Part shown: positions 18,081 to 26,666 of the stretch, one piece after another
Layout: the number at the start of each line of letters is the position of its first letter
How positions within the stretch are numbered: position 1 is the stretch's first letter
From: Methanobacterium_D oryzae
Lineage (GTDB): Archaea > Methanobacteriota > Methanobacteria > Methanobacteriales > Methanobacteriaceae
Length of the DNA stretch: 64,000 nucleotides
Assembly: GCF_050433505.1 (NCBI RefSeq)
Contig: NZ_JBNPXC010000001.1
Location: 372,001-436,000, forward strand
Direction: 5' to 3'
Notes under the pieces: generated by a model
Told to the model about the DNA's origin: nothing
What the model saw: only the letters and a program-made list of their open reading frames with translations
Database searches by the model: none
Program-made: the position numbers and the translations under genes

Positions 18081-19157
18081 ATGAAAAAAAGCACTACTGA
18101 CGAAGTTACAGGACATCTGTGCGGTGTTACTCAACTTAGTTTCTTAGATAGATATTTAACACTCTGGATTTTTCTTGCAATGGCGCTGGGGGTTTCTTTA
18201 GGCTATTTTATCCCGGGAGTAGAATCATTTATCAGTCAGTTTCAGGTGGGAACAACCAGCATACCTATTGCAATTGGATTAATTTTAATGATGTACCCGC
18301 CTCTTGCTAAAGTAAAATATGAAGAATTGGGAGATGTTTTTAGAAACTGGAAGATTTTAGGGGTGGCGCTTTTTCAAAACTGGATAATTGCTCCAACGCT
18401 CATGTTTATTTTGGCAATAGTTTTCCTTAGCGCATATCCCGAATATATGGTGGGTTTAATTTTAATTGGGATAGCTCCATGTATTGCGATGGTGATAGTT
18501 TGGAATGAACTTGCTCGGGGCGATACGGAGTATGCTGCAGGTCTTGTAGCATTTAACAGTGTATTTCAGGTACTTTTTTACAGTGTTTATGCTTATGTGT
18601 TTATTACAGTGTTGCTTCCATTGTTTGGACTACAGGGGGGTGTTGTAAATGTCAGCATGTTGCAAATAGCTCAAAGCGTATTTATTTATCTTGGAATCCC
18701 TTTTTTAGCAGGAATGACTACAAGATTCATTTTAATAAAATATAAAGGTAAAGAATGGTATCAAAATCAATTCATCCCTAAAATAAGTCCAATTACATTA
18801 ATAGCATTGTTATTTACTATTGTAGTGATGTTTAGCCTCAAAGGAAATATTATAATTCAAATTCCTGTGGATGTTGTACGTATTGCAATTCCTCTCCTCC
18901 TTTATTTCGTAATAATGTTTTTTGTAACATTTTTTGTGGGGCACAGGATTGGAGCGGATTACTCTAAAACAACTACAATATCATTTACTGCTGCGAGTAA
19001 CAATTTTGAGTTGGCAATTGCAGTTGCAGTTGCAGTTTTTGGTATAGGGTCAGGTGTTGCATTTGCTACAGTAATTGGGCCATTAATAGAAGTTCCAGTA
19101 CTTATAAGTCTTGTAAATGTGGCTTTGTTCTTCCAAAGGCGTTATTTTACAAAGTAA
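18081..19157 (+). CDS. acr3: Arsenite efflux pump of the Acr3 family
   Basis: A 358-residue membrane transporter with ten predicted helices, exporting arsenite. Acr3 signatures include LDRYLTLWIFLAMALG, FQNWIIAPTLMF, GIAPCIAMVIVWNELA (with the conserved Cys) and FTAASNNFELAIAVAVA. The soluble N-terminus is short (about 20 residues). AGGAGC precedes ATG. Last gene of the arsenic operon; a 150 bp AT-rich stretch separates it from the sulfur-relay cluster, so that cluster probably has its own promoter. Confidence 0.95.
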   Translation: MKKSTTDEVTGHLCGVTQLSFLDRYLTLWIFLAMALGVSLGYFIPGVESFISQFQVGTTSIPIAIGLILMMYPPLAKVKYEELGDVFRNWKILGVALFQNWIIAPTLMFILAIVFLSAYPEYMVGLILIGIAPCIAMVIVWNELARGDTEYAAGLVAFNSVFQVLFYSVYAYVFITVLLPLFGLQGGVVNVSMLQIAQSVFIYLGIPFLAGMTTRFILIKYKGKEWYQNQFIPKISPITLIALLFTIVVMFSLKGNIIIQIPVDVVRIAIPLLLYFVIMFFVTFFVGHRIGADYSKTTTISFTAASNNFELAIAVAVAVFGIGSGVAFATVIGPLIEVPVLISLVNVALFFQRRYFTK

Positions 19158-19306
19158 CTTAATTTTAGCAAATAATTAAACTATTTTAATTTATTTTTAA
19201 ATTATTTAAATAAATTTTAAATTATTTCAGCCAGCAATATGATTTTTAACATTTTTCATTATTATTCATGGACAATTATTTATTCTAATAAAAATTATAT
19301 TAAACT

Positions 19307-19687
19307 ATGGAGGCAAAATCAGCATCCCCAAAAACTCTCACAATAATATTAACTGAGGGTCCATACCGCTCCCAATATGCGGATATAGCATACGAAATTG
19401 TCAGCAGCGCTTTAAATAATAAATATAATGTAAATATCTTTTTATACATGGATGCAACTCATATTCCAAGGAAAGGACAGAATCCTCACTCATTCCCCAA
19501 TGTTTTAGAAAAATTCAAAGGACTGGTAGATAGAGGAGCATATATAAGAGCATGTGTAAGGTGTGCTACAGCAAGGGGTTATGCTTGTGATGCTAAATTC
19601 CCTTATATTGAGGGGATATCTATAACAAATGTTTATGACGTCCCTGAATGGATTAAAAAGAGTGACAAAGTTATAAGTTTGGGATAA
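19307..19687 (+). CDS. DsrE-family (TusD-like) sulfur carrier
   Basis: A 126-residue DsrE-fold protein. The LTEGPYRSQYADIAYEIVSSAL N-terminus and the conserved cysteine motif RACVRCATARGYAC match the active-site loop of DsrE/TusD, where a persulfide is held. It is followed by DsrF- and DsrH-like genes, so the set resembles a TusBCD/DsrEFH sulfur-relay module. Methanogens lack dissimilatory sulfite reductase of the DsrAB kind, so tRNA thiolation or Fe-S work is more likely. A TATA box lies near 19290. Confidence 0.82.
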   Translation: MEAKSASPKTLTIILTEGPYRSQYADIAYEIVSSALNNKYNVNIFLYMDATHIPRKGQNPHSFPNVLEKFKGLVDRGAYIRACVRCATARGYACDAKFPYIEGISITNVYDVPEWIKKSDKVISLG

Positions 19688-19707
19688 ATACCTTAAAAGC
19701 TGATAAC

Positions 19708-20058
19708 ATGAATTCAGTTTTAATAATAATAAATAAAGGCCCCTATGGCTGGGAAGATGCATTCAGTGGATTTTTTGTGGCAATAGCTTGTTTAAACAGG
19801 CAATTAAATGTAGACGTAGTTTTAATTGAAGATGGAGTATATGCAGCAATTGATGGCCAGAATTCTGATGGACTTAAATTTCCAGGAGTAGGTGAACTAA
19901 CTTATCTGATTTTCCCTGAAGGAAATATATTTGTTTATGATGATTCTATTAAAGAAAGAGGTATCCTTGAAGATGATTTAATGGAAACTGTTGAAATTAT
20001 TAATAATAAAGAGCTTTATGACGTTATTAAATCTAAAGAAGTTATAATAAATATTTAG
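19708..20058 (+). CDS. DsrF/TusC-like protein
   Basis: A 116-residue DsrE/F-superfamily protein. The start (VLIIINKGPYGWEDAFSGFFVAIACLN) and the DGVYAAIDGQNS and YDDSIKERGI segments are typical of TusC/DsrF. It has no obvious active-site persulfide cysteine outside ACLN, so it is likely a structural partner of the DsrE-like protein 20 bp upstream. Confidence 0.8.
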   Translation: MNSVLIIINKGPYGWEDAFSGFFVAIACLNRQLNVDVVLIEDGVYAAIDGQNSDGLKFPGVGELTYLIFPEGNIFVYDDSIKERGILEDDLMETVEIINNKELYDVIKSKEVIINI

Positions 20059-20068
20059 AGCTGATAAA

Positions 20069-20683
20069 ATGGAAATGGAAGAACTGGAATTTGATCTATT
20101 TGAAGATGATGTACTGGTTAAAAAAGTTATTATTAAAAATATAAAGCCATGTATAATATCTGAAGGTCAGATAAGCGTTTTAATGCAGCTTGACAGCGAA
20201 CTTCATCATGTTTTACCTATTATGATTTTAAAATTTCCTCCAGGAAAGGTTAATTATATTGAAAAAAAGAATGTCTTAACCCTTTCATTATATGATCGAT
20301 TAATTACTATTTATCCCTCTGGAAAAGTCAGTATGAACAAGACAAACACTAAAGAAGAATCTATTGAAATAATGAAGCAATTAGCAGGTTCTATAAATGA
20401 AGCTCATTATGAATCTTTAAAAAGAAAAACAGTAGATTACAGTGCTTTAAAGGAAAAATTATCTAAAATTGGGCCTCTTTCAATATACAATTGTCTGCCT
20501 CAAACAAATTGCGAAGAATGTGGGGAATCAACATGCATGGCCTTTGCCATGAAACTTCTTTCTGGAGAATCAAAACTCAATGAATGCATGCTTTTACATG
20601 AAATGGGATACATAAACAATGTAAAATGCCTTAAATCAACATTAGGAAGCCAAATTATGGAAATACTTGGATGGAATGGTTGA
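20069..20683 (+). CDS. Uncharacterised protein with a C-terminal Fe-S cluster domain
   Basis: A 204-residue protein. Residues 1-140 form an unrecognised mostly beta domain (EGQISVLMQLDSELHHVLPI; YDRLITIYPSGKVSMNK). The C-terminus carries the four-cysteine Fe-S motif NCLPQTNCEECGESTC plus NECMLL, like the domain in RnfB and the corrinoid Fe-S protein. It lies within the DsrE/F/H set with gaps of 10 and about 40 bp, so an electron or sulfur transfer partner role is inferred. Confidence 0.75.
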   Translation: MEMEELEFDLFEDDVLVKKVIIKNIKPCIISEGQISVLMQLDSELHHVLPIMILKFPPGKVNYIEKKNVLTLSLYDRLITIYPSGKVSMNKTNTKEESIEIMKQLAGSINEAHYESLKRKTVDYSALKEKLSKIGPLSIYNCLPQTNCEECGESTCMAFAMKLLSGESKLNECMLLHEMGYINNVKCLKSTLGSQIMEILGWNG

Positions 20684-20725
20684 TAGTTTAATTAGCTTGT
20701 TAGTACATGATGGTAAGTGATTGTC

Positions 20726-21046
20726 ATGCAAATCGGAATCATTTTAACAAAAACCCCTGCAGAACAAGGATTCAGTACTTTTTTAAAATTTGCATCAGTA
20801 TATAGAAAAGATGAACTTTCAATCTATTTTATTGGTAATGGGGTATTCAGCGCAAGAAAAGGTCATTTAAAAGAAAATAAAATTAAAGAATTATTGACAA
20901 ATTCCAGTATTTATGCATATTCTGATGATTTAAATGCAAGAGGGATTACTGAAAAGGATTTAATAGAAGGAATAAGGATTTTTAAGAGTTATGATGATCT
21001 GGTAATAGATATAATGGAAAATAAGGATCAAGTCTTAAGTTTTTAG
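20726..21046 (+). CDS. DsrH/TusB-like small protein
   Basis: A 106-residue DsrE-superfamily protein. The FIGNGVFSARKGHLKENK and YSDDLNARGI segments parallel the DsrF-like neighbour (DGVYAAIDGQ and YDDSIKERGI). The start at ATG 20726 is set by AAGTGAT at 20715-20721; the earlier GTG 20717 is part of the ribosome site. The active-site Cys of DsrH is not evident, so the module may be divergent. Confidence 0.75.
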   Translation: MQIGIILTKTPAEQGFSTFLKFASVYRKDELSIYFIGNGVFSARKGHLKENKIKELLTNSSIYAYSDDLNARGITEKDLIEGIRIFKSYDDLVIDIMENKDQVLSF

Positions 21047-21054
21047 GAGATTAA

Positions 21055-21231
21055 ATGGTAAAAATAAAGAAAAACAAAGAATCTAAAGTAATGGTCGGTA
21101 TAAAATGCCAGTGCCAGGATAGGGCAGTTGAAAGACCAAAACCTTTACTTAGACAAACAATATGTAAAAAATGTGGTAAAATATTTAAAACTAATAGAAC
21201 CGAAGATATTTGCTTTAAATGTGATAAATAG
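21055..21231 (+). CDS. Small zinc-ribbon protein, relative of the 8739-8915 protein
   Basis: A 58-residue protein starting 9 bp after the DsrH-like gene, with GGAG upstream. N-terminal basic region, then CQCQDR and a ribbon CKKCGKIFKTNR, DICFKC. The ribbon is near-identical in pattern to the protein after hcp, including length. It closes the sulfur cluster. Function unknown; a role as zinc-bound sulfur or nucleic acid adaptor would be speculation. Confidence 0.78.
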   Translation: MVKIKKNKESKVMVGIKCQCQDRAVERPKPLLRQTICKKCGKIFKTNRTEDICFKCDK

Positions 21232-21265
21232 CCCCTAAATAAAAATAAAAGGGGTAAAATTTTTC
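21231..21265. terminator. Hairpin between convergent genes
   Basis: CCCCT at 21232-21236 pairs with AGGGG at 21250-21254, and the right side runs into AAAATTTTTC. The position between two convergent stop codons suits a two-way terminator. Confidence 0.55.
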
Positions 21266-22479
21266 TATATTAAATTAGATGTAAGCATGGCACCTAAACT
21301 TATGGTAGTTACAACAAGAGCCGCCGAAAATATAGAAACCGCTAGTGTAATTTTATTTGATAAATCTTCAGATAATCTATACTTTAGGAGTTCTTCTAGT
21401 ATTAATCCTCCATCCAATGGTTTAGCTGGAATTAAATTAAATGTTCCAATTCCAAAGTTTAGGAAAAATATCCAGAAAAACAAATCAGATAGGGAATACA
21501 TTATCCATGGCAATATGTTACCATATTTACTGGAAACATCTTCTTTAAGCACTAAATGTTCTTTTGTTCTGACTCCGACATAAGAAATTGATGAATTTTG
21601 GGGATTATTGGTAGTTTTAATTTTAAACGTTCCTTGATCAGTTTTAAGCGTTAAAACATCTCCAGGTTTTGTTTTATTAAGTGTATCTGTAAAGTCTGTC
21701 CTATTTTTAATTTCATGGCCATTTATATTAGTTATGATCATTCCTTCTTTTAATACGCCATCTGCAGGGGTTTTATCCATTGTACTTACAACTTCCAGGC
21801 CATTTGAATCAAAAGAAGGGCCAATGAAAAAAGTAGATAATAATAGAGTAATTGCAAGAGCAATAGCTGCAAGTCCAATATTAAATATAGATCCTGCAGC
21901 ATAAATCCTGAGTTTTGAAAGTCGGGATGATTTTTTAACTCCTTCTGGATCAGGCTCAACGAATGCTCCCGGTAAAATTGCAAGCAAAAGCAATCCTATT
22001 GATTTAATTTTTATTCCTTCTACCCGTGCAAGGATACCATGGGCAAATTCATGAACTACAATTACAGTAATGAGTCCGATTAATCCGTATCCTAACGGCA
22101 CAGGAATTCCAGATCCTGTATCAACTCCTGGAAGCACAATAGCTACTCCTCCACTTGTTGCTTGGGCTGCTGCATGACTAACAAATATTAACGCGTTTAT
22201 TGTTGACCATAATGAACTTGCAAGCAGATAAAGAATCAAAATCATAAAAAATACCGCTACGGGTATTCCGATGTTCATAAGTACTTTCCAAAATCTCGGG
22301 CTCTTTTGAGCAATTGAGTCGATAAAATCTCTCAATCTGGTAGTTCTTCTCATTAAGAGAGGGCCCGTAATATCAATTTTTAACTTATCCTTAAATAGCA
22401 ACGCTAAAGTCCATATAACAATAAATGCAATAATATAGAACCATATAGCTACAGGGATACCATAATATGCTGCGTCCAC
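21265..22479 (-). CDS. Site-2 protease, M50 family, with PDZ domain
   Basis: A 404-residue intramembrane metalloprotease. The zinc motif is VVHEFAHGI (HExxH, about residue 143), and the second Asp is in FNLIPAKPLDGGLI (NxxPxxPLDGG). A PDZ domain occupies about residues 215-300 (GLEVVSTMDKTPADGVLKEG). Multiple helices flank both. It would cleave membrane-bound substrates; the substrate is not indicated. GTG start: AGGTGAT lies 3 nt upstream. The gene follows moeA on the same strand after 31 bp. Confidence 0.92.
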   Translation of the reverse strand: MDAAYYGIPVAIWFYIIAFIVIWTLALLFKDKLKIDITGPLLMRRTTRLRDFIDSIAQKSPRFWKVLMNIGIPVAVFFMILILYLLASSLWSTINALIFVSHAAAQATSGGVAIVLPGVDTGSGIPVPLGYGLIGLITVIVVHEFAHGILARVEGIKIKSIGLLLLAILPGAFVEPDPEGVKKSSRLSKLRIYAAGSIFNIGLAAIALAITLLLSTFFIGPSFDSNGLEVVSTMDKTPADGVLKEGMIITNINGHEIKNRTDFTDTLNKTKPGDVLTLKTDQGTFKIKTTNNPQNSSISYVGVRTKEHLVLKEDVSSKYGNILPWIMYSLSDLFFWIFFLNFGIGTFNLIPAKPLDGGLILEELLKYRLSEDLSNKITLAVSIFSAALVVTTISLGAMLTSNLI

Positions 22480-22510
22480 ATAATCACCTTTTGAATAATA
22501 AATTTGAAAT

Positions 22511-23725
22511 TTAAACCTTTAAAAAATTGTAGAGTAAAACTTCACACTCTTCTCCTTCATTTATACCTTCAACATTCTCTTCTATCAAAATATAAGAATC
22601 AGATTCCACCATTGATCGTATAACTCCTGATCCTTTTATTTTAAGTGGAGAAACAAAATCTCCATTTATTTTTGCTCTTATATATTCTGTTCTTCCAAGT
22701 GATGAAGCAATTTTTCTCGATGCTCTTTTTTTAATAATAGGTGGTTCTCTATAAATATGTTGCATTTTAAGTAGCGCATCACGCACAAAAATATCAAATT
22801 GCACCATTGAAGCTACAGGATAACCAGAAAGCATGAATATTGGAGTTTCATCAATTACACCATATCCAAAAGGCTTACCGGGCTTTATAGCTACACCATG
22901 GATTAGAACTTCACCCAGTTCATCCACAACATCTACTACAACATCTCCCTTACTGATTGCAGTTCCTCCAGTGGTTATTACAGCATCATGTGATTTTACA
23001 AATTCTTCAATCTGTTTTGAAACTTTTTCCACGTCATCAATGCAATGAGTAACATCAGGAATTGCAAGAGTACTTTCTACAAGAGATTTTACAGTATAAT
23101 AATTAGAATTTATAACTTCTGCTTCACTAAGCTCAGTTTTAGGCATTACAAGCTCGCTGCCAGTGGTTATCACGCCTATTTTAGGACGCTTAAATACTTT
23201 TACTTTATCGTAGCCTGAAGATGTTATTATCCCTATATCTTGAGGTCTTAAGAGCTGCCCTGACTTTAAAAGCATATCTCCTTTTTTAAAATCTTCACCA
23301 ATTGGAGAAACATTTTCACCAGGTGTCAGAGACATTGCAACTTCTAAATTGTCACCATCTTCATGTGTATATTCTTCCATAACTACAGCATTAGCTCCAG
23401 TGGGTATTGGAGCTCCTGTAGCTATTTTTATAGCTTCACCATTTTTTAATGTAACTTTAGAAGCCTTTCCTGCCCCTATTCTATCAACAATTTTTAAATG
23501 TGCAGGATTTTGCTCTGAAAAACCAAATGTATCTTCAGCTTTTATAGCATAACCATCCATGGCTGATCTATCAAAACATGGGGAGTCTAGAAGTGCTTCT
23601 ATATCTTCAGCAAGCACTTTATTATATGCATCTTCAACTGGGATTTCTTGAATGTCAGTTTTAACTTTAGCACTATCAATAATGTTTAGAGCATCTTTTA
23701 AGGGCATGAGTTTGGATAAAAACAT
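22511..23725 (-). CDS. moeA: Molybdopterin molybdenumtransferase MoeA
   Basis: A 404-residue MoeA that inserts molybdate or tungstate into molybdopterin; methanogens need it for formylmethanofuran and formate dehydrogenases. Signatures are CFDRSAMDGYAI, IATGAPIPTGANAVVMEE, ITTGSELV and TTGGTAISKGDVV, and IKPGKPFGYG. Earlier Met codons at 23773 and 23761 would add a basic, unrelated leader, so the start before FLSKLMPLKDA (GGAAG upstream) is preferred. It reads into the M50 protease gene. Confidence 0.93.
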   Translation of the reverse strand: MFLSKLMPLKDALNIIDSAKVKTDIQEIPVEDAYNKVLAEDIEALLDSPCFDRSAMDGYAIKAEDTFGFSEQNPAHLKIVDRIGAGKASKVTLKNGEAIKIATGAPIPTGANAVVMEEYTHEDGDNLEVAMSLTPGENVSPIGEDFKKGDMLLKSGQLLRPQDIGIITSSGYDKVKVFKRPKIGVITTGSELVMPKTELSEAEVINSNYYTVKSLVESTLAIPDVTHCIDDVEKVSKQIEEFVKSHDAVITTGGTAISKGDVVVDVVDELGEVLIHGVAIKPGKPFGYGVIDETPIFMLSGYPVASMVQFDIFVRDALLKMQHIYREPPIIKKRASRKIASSLGRTEYIRAKINGDFVSPLKIKGSGVIRSMVESDSYILIEENVEGINEGEECEVLLYNFLKV

Positions 23726-24234
23726 TTTAATATACTTCCGTATGAAATTTATGATAATCATTTTAAAATACAAGTAATGTTTCTGTTTATGATTCTTATT
23801 TAAATTATATTTTTATATTTAATTGGGATTTTAGAACATTAAATTAAAGCATTTAGTAATATATTTTGCATTTTCTATGAAGAATACGTGATTTTATATT
23901 ATTTTGTATTAAATGGATTTAGATGGCTTTATAATATAAATGATTGATTATTATTGCCATTTTTGGAAAATAATAATTAATTGAGAGTATTGGCGAAATC
24001 CAACATAATTATTTATATCATATATGATTCGAAGTGATATTTTGGGGGTATAAAAGTTTCTATCCGTGACAATTTTTTAAAATGGGCTCTTATTTGAGCT
24101 AATTTATTAAAAATACAAATAAATAACGGTAATCTATAATTCAACATTTAAATAGACTTTAAGAGAGTCTAAAATCAAAAAAAGAGCCCTATGTAAGCGT
24201 TTTTTCGAGAAAAAAATCAAAACATTTATATGAT
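23726..24234. other. Intergenic region with divergent promoters and a short hairpin
   Basis: No ORF is supported. A minus-strand TATA-like stretch at about 23800-23820 could serve moeA. Plus-strand GTATAAAAG at 24048-24056 is the strongest TATA box and would give a leader of about 150-230 nt for the wall-protein gene. An inverted repeat AGACT/AGTCT lies at 24154-24170, and another TATA-like TTTATAT at 24225-24231. Confidence 0.5.
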
Positions 24235-24936
24235 ATGTTAGACGATTATTGTTTTGTCCAAAAAGTCCTTGGTAGGTGTATTAATACTTTTGGACACGGA
24301 GGCGGTATAATTAAGCGACACTCGGCATGTGCATTGCTATTAGTTTTAGGTATAGTAATGTGCATTTTTCCCTCAGTAGGAGGGGCTGCGGATCCAAATG
24401 CATCGGACGATAGTGCAAAAATTGGTCCCAGCGAAGATATAAAACCTGTAACAGTAAATGCAGCGTACAAAAAAGTAAAAGTAAAAGTAAAAGTCAAGTA
24501 CAAGTCTTGGTATAAATCTTGGTATAAATCCCACGGGAAATGGAAATACAAGTGGAAGTACACATGGAAATACAAGTATGTATACAGATACAAAACTGTT
24601 AAAGCGGCATCTACAACTACCAAAACAACTTATACATCAAGCAGTTCTGGATTTAAAAGTGACGCCAAAATAGACTCAATTATGAGATCTGGCGCAAAAT
24701 ATGGATATAGTCGTGGTATCAGCACAGCATCTGCAATGGTTAAAGCAGGAGCAGGAGACTGTTGGGCCATGAGTGCATATTTAAACAGTAAATTCCAAGC
24801 TGCAGGATATCAATCAAGAATAATCCAATACGCAACAAAGTATTCCAGCAGACACAGATCAGTTCAGTTATATCAAAACGGAAAATGGATAACTGTTCCT
24901 TACAGAGCTTACGGATATAATAGTATGTTTGTATAA
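24235..24936 (+). CDS. Secreted wall protein: Lys/Tyr/Trp repeat linker plus transglutaminase-like Cys domain
   Basis: Up to 233 residues. A signal peptide (KRHSACALLLVLGIVMC, cut after VGGAA) leads to an acidic spacer, then a strongly basic aromatic tract (about 80-120; units such as KYKSWYKSW and KWKYTWKY), and a papain/transglutaminase-like domain. GAGDCWAMSAYL supplies Cys, RHRSVQLYQ supplies His, and a TVPYRAY strand ends the domain; the third triad residue is not obvious. Such domains in methanobacteria include pseudomurein-cleaving or wall-anchored proteins. The start is unsure: ATG 24235 has no ribosome site, while GGAGG at 24298-24302 lies before ATA/ATT codons at the head of a normal-length signal peptide. 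Confidence 0.8.
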   Translation: MLDDYCFVQKVLGRCINTFGHGGGIIKRHSACALLLVLGIVMCIFPSVGGAADPNASDDSAKIGPSEDIKPVTVNAAYKKVKVKVKVKYKSWYKSWYKSHGKWKYKWKYTWKYKYVYRYKTVKAASTTTKTTYTSSSSGFKSDAKIDSIMRSGAKYGYSRGISTASAMVKAGAGDCWAMSAYLNSKFQAAGYQSRIIQYATKYSSRHRSVQLYQNGKWITVPYRAYGYNSMFV

Positions 24937-24986
24937 CTTGCTATTAAGTTCATAGACGGAATAGAAGCCAACTAGAGGTAAATGGG

Positions 24987-25015
24987 GTTGTAAACTACAA
25001 CTACTATATTATCTC
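24987..25015 (+). terminator. Possible terminator hairpin after the wall protein gene
   Basis: GTTGTA (24987-24992) and TACAAC (24996-25001) form a short stem with a 3 nt loop, followed by a T-rich run. Weak; could be chance. Confidence 0.3.
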
Positions 25016-25142
25016 TTTTATTTTTAGATTTAAATAGTATTTACTCATTTTAGACTCTATAATTTGTATTTATTTTAAACATTAATAAAAAATAAATTAC
25101 TTAAAAATCTAATTATATTTAGTTTGAGTAGGAGTAAAAACA

Positions 25143-25538
25143 ATGTTTGAATCAGAATTAGAGGTCTATAAAATATTCATAAGTCATATTGGCGAAAATG
25201 AAGATGAATATTCTATTTTTATTGAAAAATTACAGACAGCCCATGAGTTTGAGTTTAAAAATTTAGGTATATTGGATAGAATCGCTGAAAAGGATCTTCA
25301 AAAACAGATAAATTCAGTAGGCGTTGTTATTATCCTCTCAGGTTTGTACAACAAATATAAGAGCATTATAAAAAAGCAGGTTGATATTGCAAAAGAGTTA
25401 GATAAACCCATAATTGTTATCAGACCCTTTGGGATGGAAAATGTACCTTTTGAACTTGAAAAAATCGCTACTGATATTGTAGGATGGAATGCACCATGTA
25501 TAGTACATTCTATAGAAGAAAATTATATAACTGAGTAA
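25143..25538 (+). CDS. TIR-like protein of the MTH538/ThsB-like family
   Basis: A 131-residue single domain. The order KIFISH, then GILDRIAEKDLQKQI, VVIILSGLY and DIAKELDKPIIVIRPFG, and DIVGWNA matches the TIR-like flavodoxin fold of Methanothermobacter MTH538 and of ThsB in Thoeris. The KPII and P-G loops are conserved. A ThsA-type effector or other defence gene is not found nearby. The gene stands alone between the wall protein and msrA, in an AT-rich accessory stretch. Catalysis (NADase or cyclase) is not certain. Confidence 0.8.
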   Translation: MFESELEVYKIFISHIGENEDEYSIFIEKLQTAHEFEFKNLGILDRIAEKDLQKQINSVGVVIILSGLYNKYKSIIKKQVDIAKELDKPIIVIRPFGMENVPFELEKIATDIVGWNAPCIVHSIEENYITE

Positions 25539-25957
25539 ATATCTCTTTTAATTGCCTTAAATTTTAAATAAGTTATGTATTAAATAATTTAAACCTTAAC
25601 AATTAATTTTAAGCGTTATTGATACTATAATATAAAATAATATATTGTATTAATGTTTTTATTTAATTATTGGATGTTTGAACATTGTTTATAGTAATTA
25701 ATAAAATTTTAGAGATTAAAATAGAATTTAATTGGATTTAATTTAAAATTTTACACTTGCAATGTATGTCAAAAATAGTAATTTAGTAATACTTTTTAAA
25801 GTGGTCCAGCATCCCTGGCTATTTGTGTGGAGGCACTGGGATCAGGGATGCCAATTAGTAATATATATATTCATATTAATAATACTTTCTACTTATGAAA
25901 TTCACAATTTAAATGCAAAAGGATCTTTAAAATTAATTATATAAAATTATTAAAGGA
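25539..25957. other. 419 bp AT-rich intergenic stretch with one GC-richer structured island
   Basis: Most of the stretch is AT-rich with no supported gene. A GC-richer island at about 25803-25855 contains a 9-bp perfect inverted repeat and is listed separately. A possible 60-codon frame through it shows no ribosome site or protein-like composition. Confidence 0.55.
25803..25855. ncRNA. Candidate structured RNA (long hairpin)
   Basis: GCATCCCTG (25809-25817) pairs perfectly with CAGGGATGC (25843-25851) around a 25 nt loop rich in G. Base composition is far higher in GC than the surroundings, typical of structured RNA in AT-rich archaea. No clear TATA box precedes it on the plus strand. Orientation unknown. 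Confidence 0.45.
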
Positions 25958-26452
25958 TTAAAACCTGCAGCTTCGCATGCCACGTTTTTGAAGATACTTC
26001 TGATGATAATCTTCAGCCATATAAAACTTAAACTTATCTGCAGGAACAATTTCAGTAACTATGTCTCGATTAAATGCTCCTGAATTTTGTAATTTTTCTT
26101 TTGAAGCGCGTGCAGCTTCTTCCTGCTCCCTTTCATAATAAAAAATCACTGACCTATACTGCTCGCCAATATCTGGTCCTTGCCTGTTTAATGTTGTTGG
26201 ATCATGAATCTGCCAGAAAACATTTAGTAATTCATCATAAGAAACCAATGAGGGATCATATGTCACTTCTACTGTTTCAGCATGGCCGGTTTGGCCAGAA
26301 CATACTTTTTCATAGGTTGGATTTTCTGTATGTCCTCCCATATAACCTACTGCAGTCGATACGACCCCTTTAGTGTTTCTAAATTCTTCTTCGATTCCCC
26401 AAAAGCATCCTGCTGCAAAAGCAGCTTTTTTAAGTTTATTTTCAGTTTCCAT
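25958..26452 (-). CDS. msrA: Peptide methionine sulfoxide reductase A
   Basis: A 164-residue MsrA that repairs S-methionine sulfoxide. The catalytic loop is AAGCFWGIEEEF; YDP, FWQIHDPTTLNRQGPDIGEQYRS and AEDYHQKYL are canonical, and a C-terminal Cys in RSCRF can act as resolving Cys. A longer frame back to 26602 would add a Tyr/Lys-rich, unlike leader. The Met at 26452 has GTGAT 4 nt upstream and a TATA box about 30 nt further, so it is the start. Confidence 0.95.
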   Translation of the reverse strand: METENKLKKAAFAAGCFWGIEEEFRNTKGVVSTAVGYMGGHTENPTYEKVCSGQTGHAETVEVTYDPSLVSYDELLNVFWQIHDPTTLNRQGPDIGEQYRSVIFYYEREQEEAARASKEKLQNSGAFNRDIVTEIVPADKFKFYMAEDYHQKYLQKRGMRSCRF

Positions 26453-26666
26453 TTTTATCACATCAAATGTGGCGATTAAGGGATATAAAACGTTTTTGTA
26501 ATAAATTAGTTTAGATTTCTTATTATTAGTAATTTTGTAATATGAAAAATATTTAAATTTAATTAAACTATGCACATTTTCAATTAGATTTTCATAAATC
26601 ATTTCTTGGCTAATTATGGATTAATCAATATAAAATTTTATATATTCTGAAATCAATCATATATGG

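Noticed and set aside
24246..24623. Antisense frame opposite the wall protein repeat
   Set aside because: It is a product of the biased KYKWK codons; no start signal is seen.
25143..25538. A complete Thoeris system
   Set aside because: Only the TIR-like component is present; no ThsA-type partner is in the window.
25762..25944. A 60-codon plus-strand gene
   Set aside because: It spans the hairpin island, has no ribosome site and no protein-like pattern.
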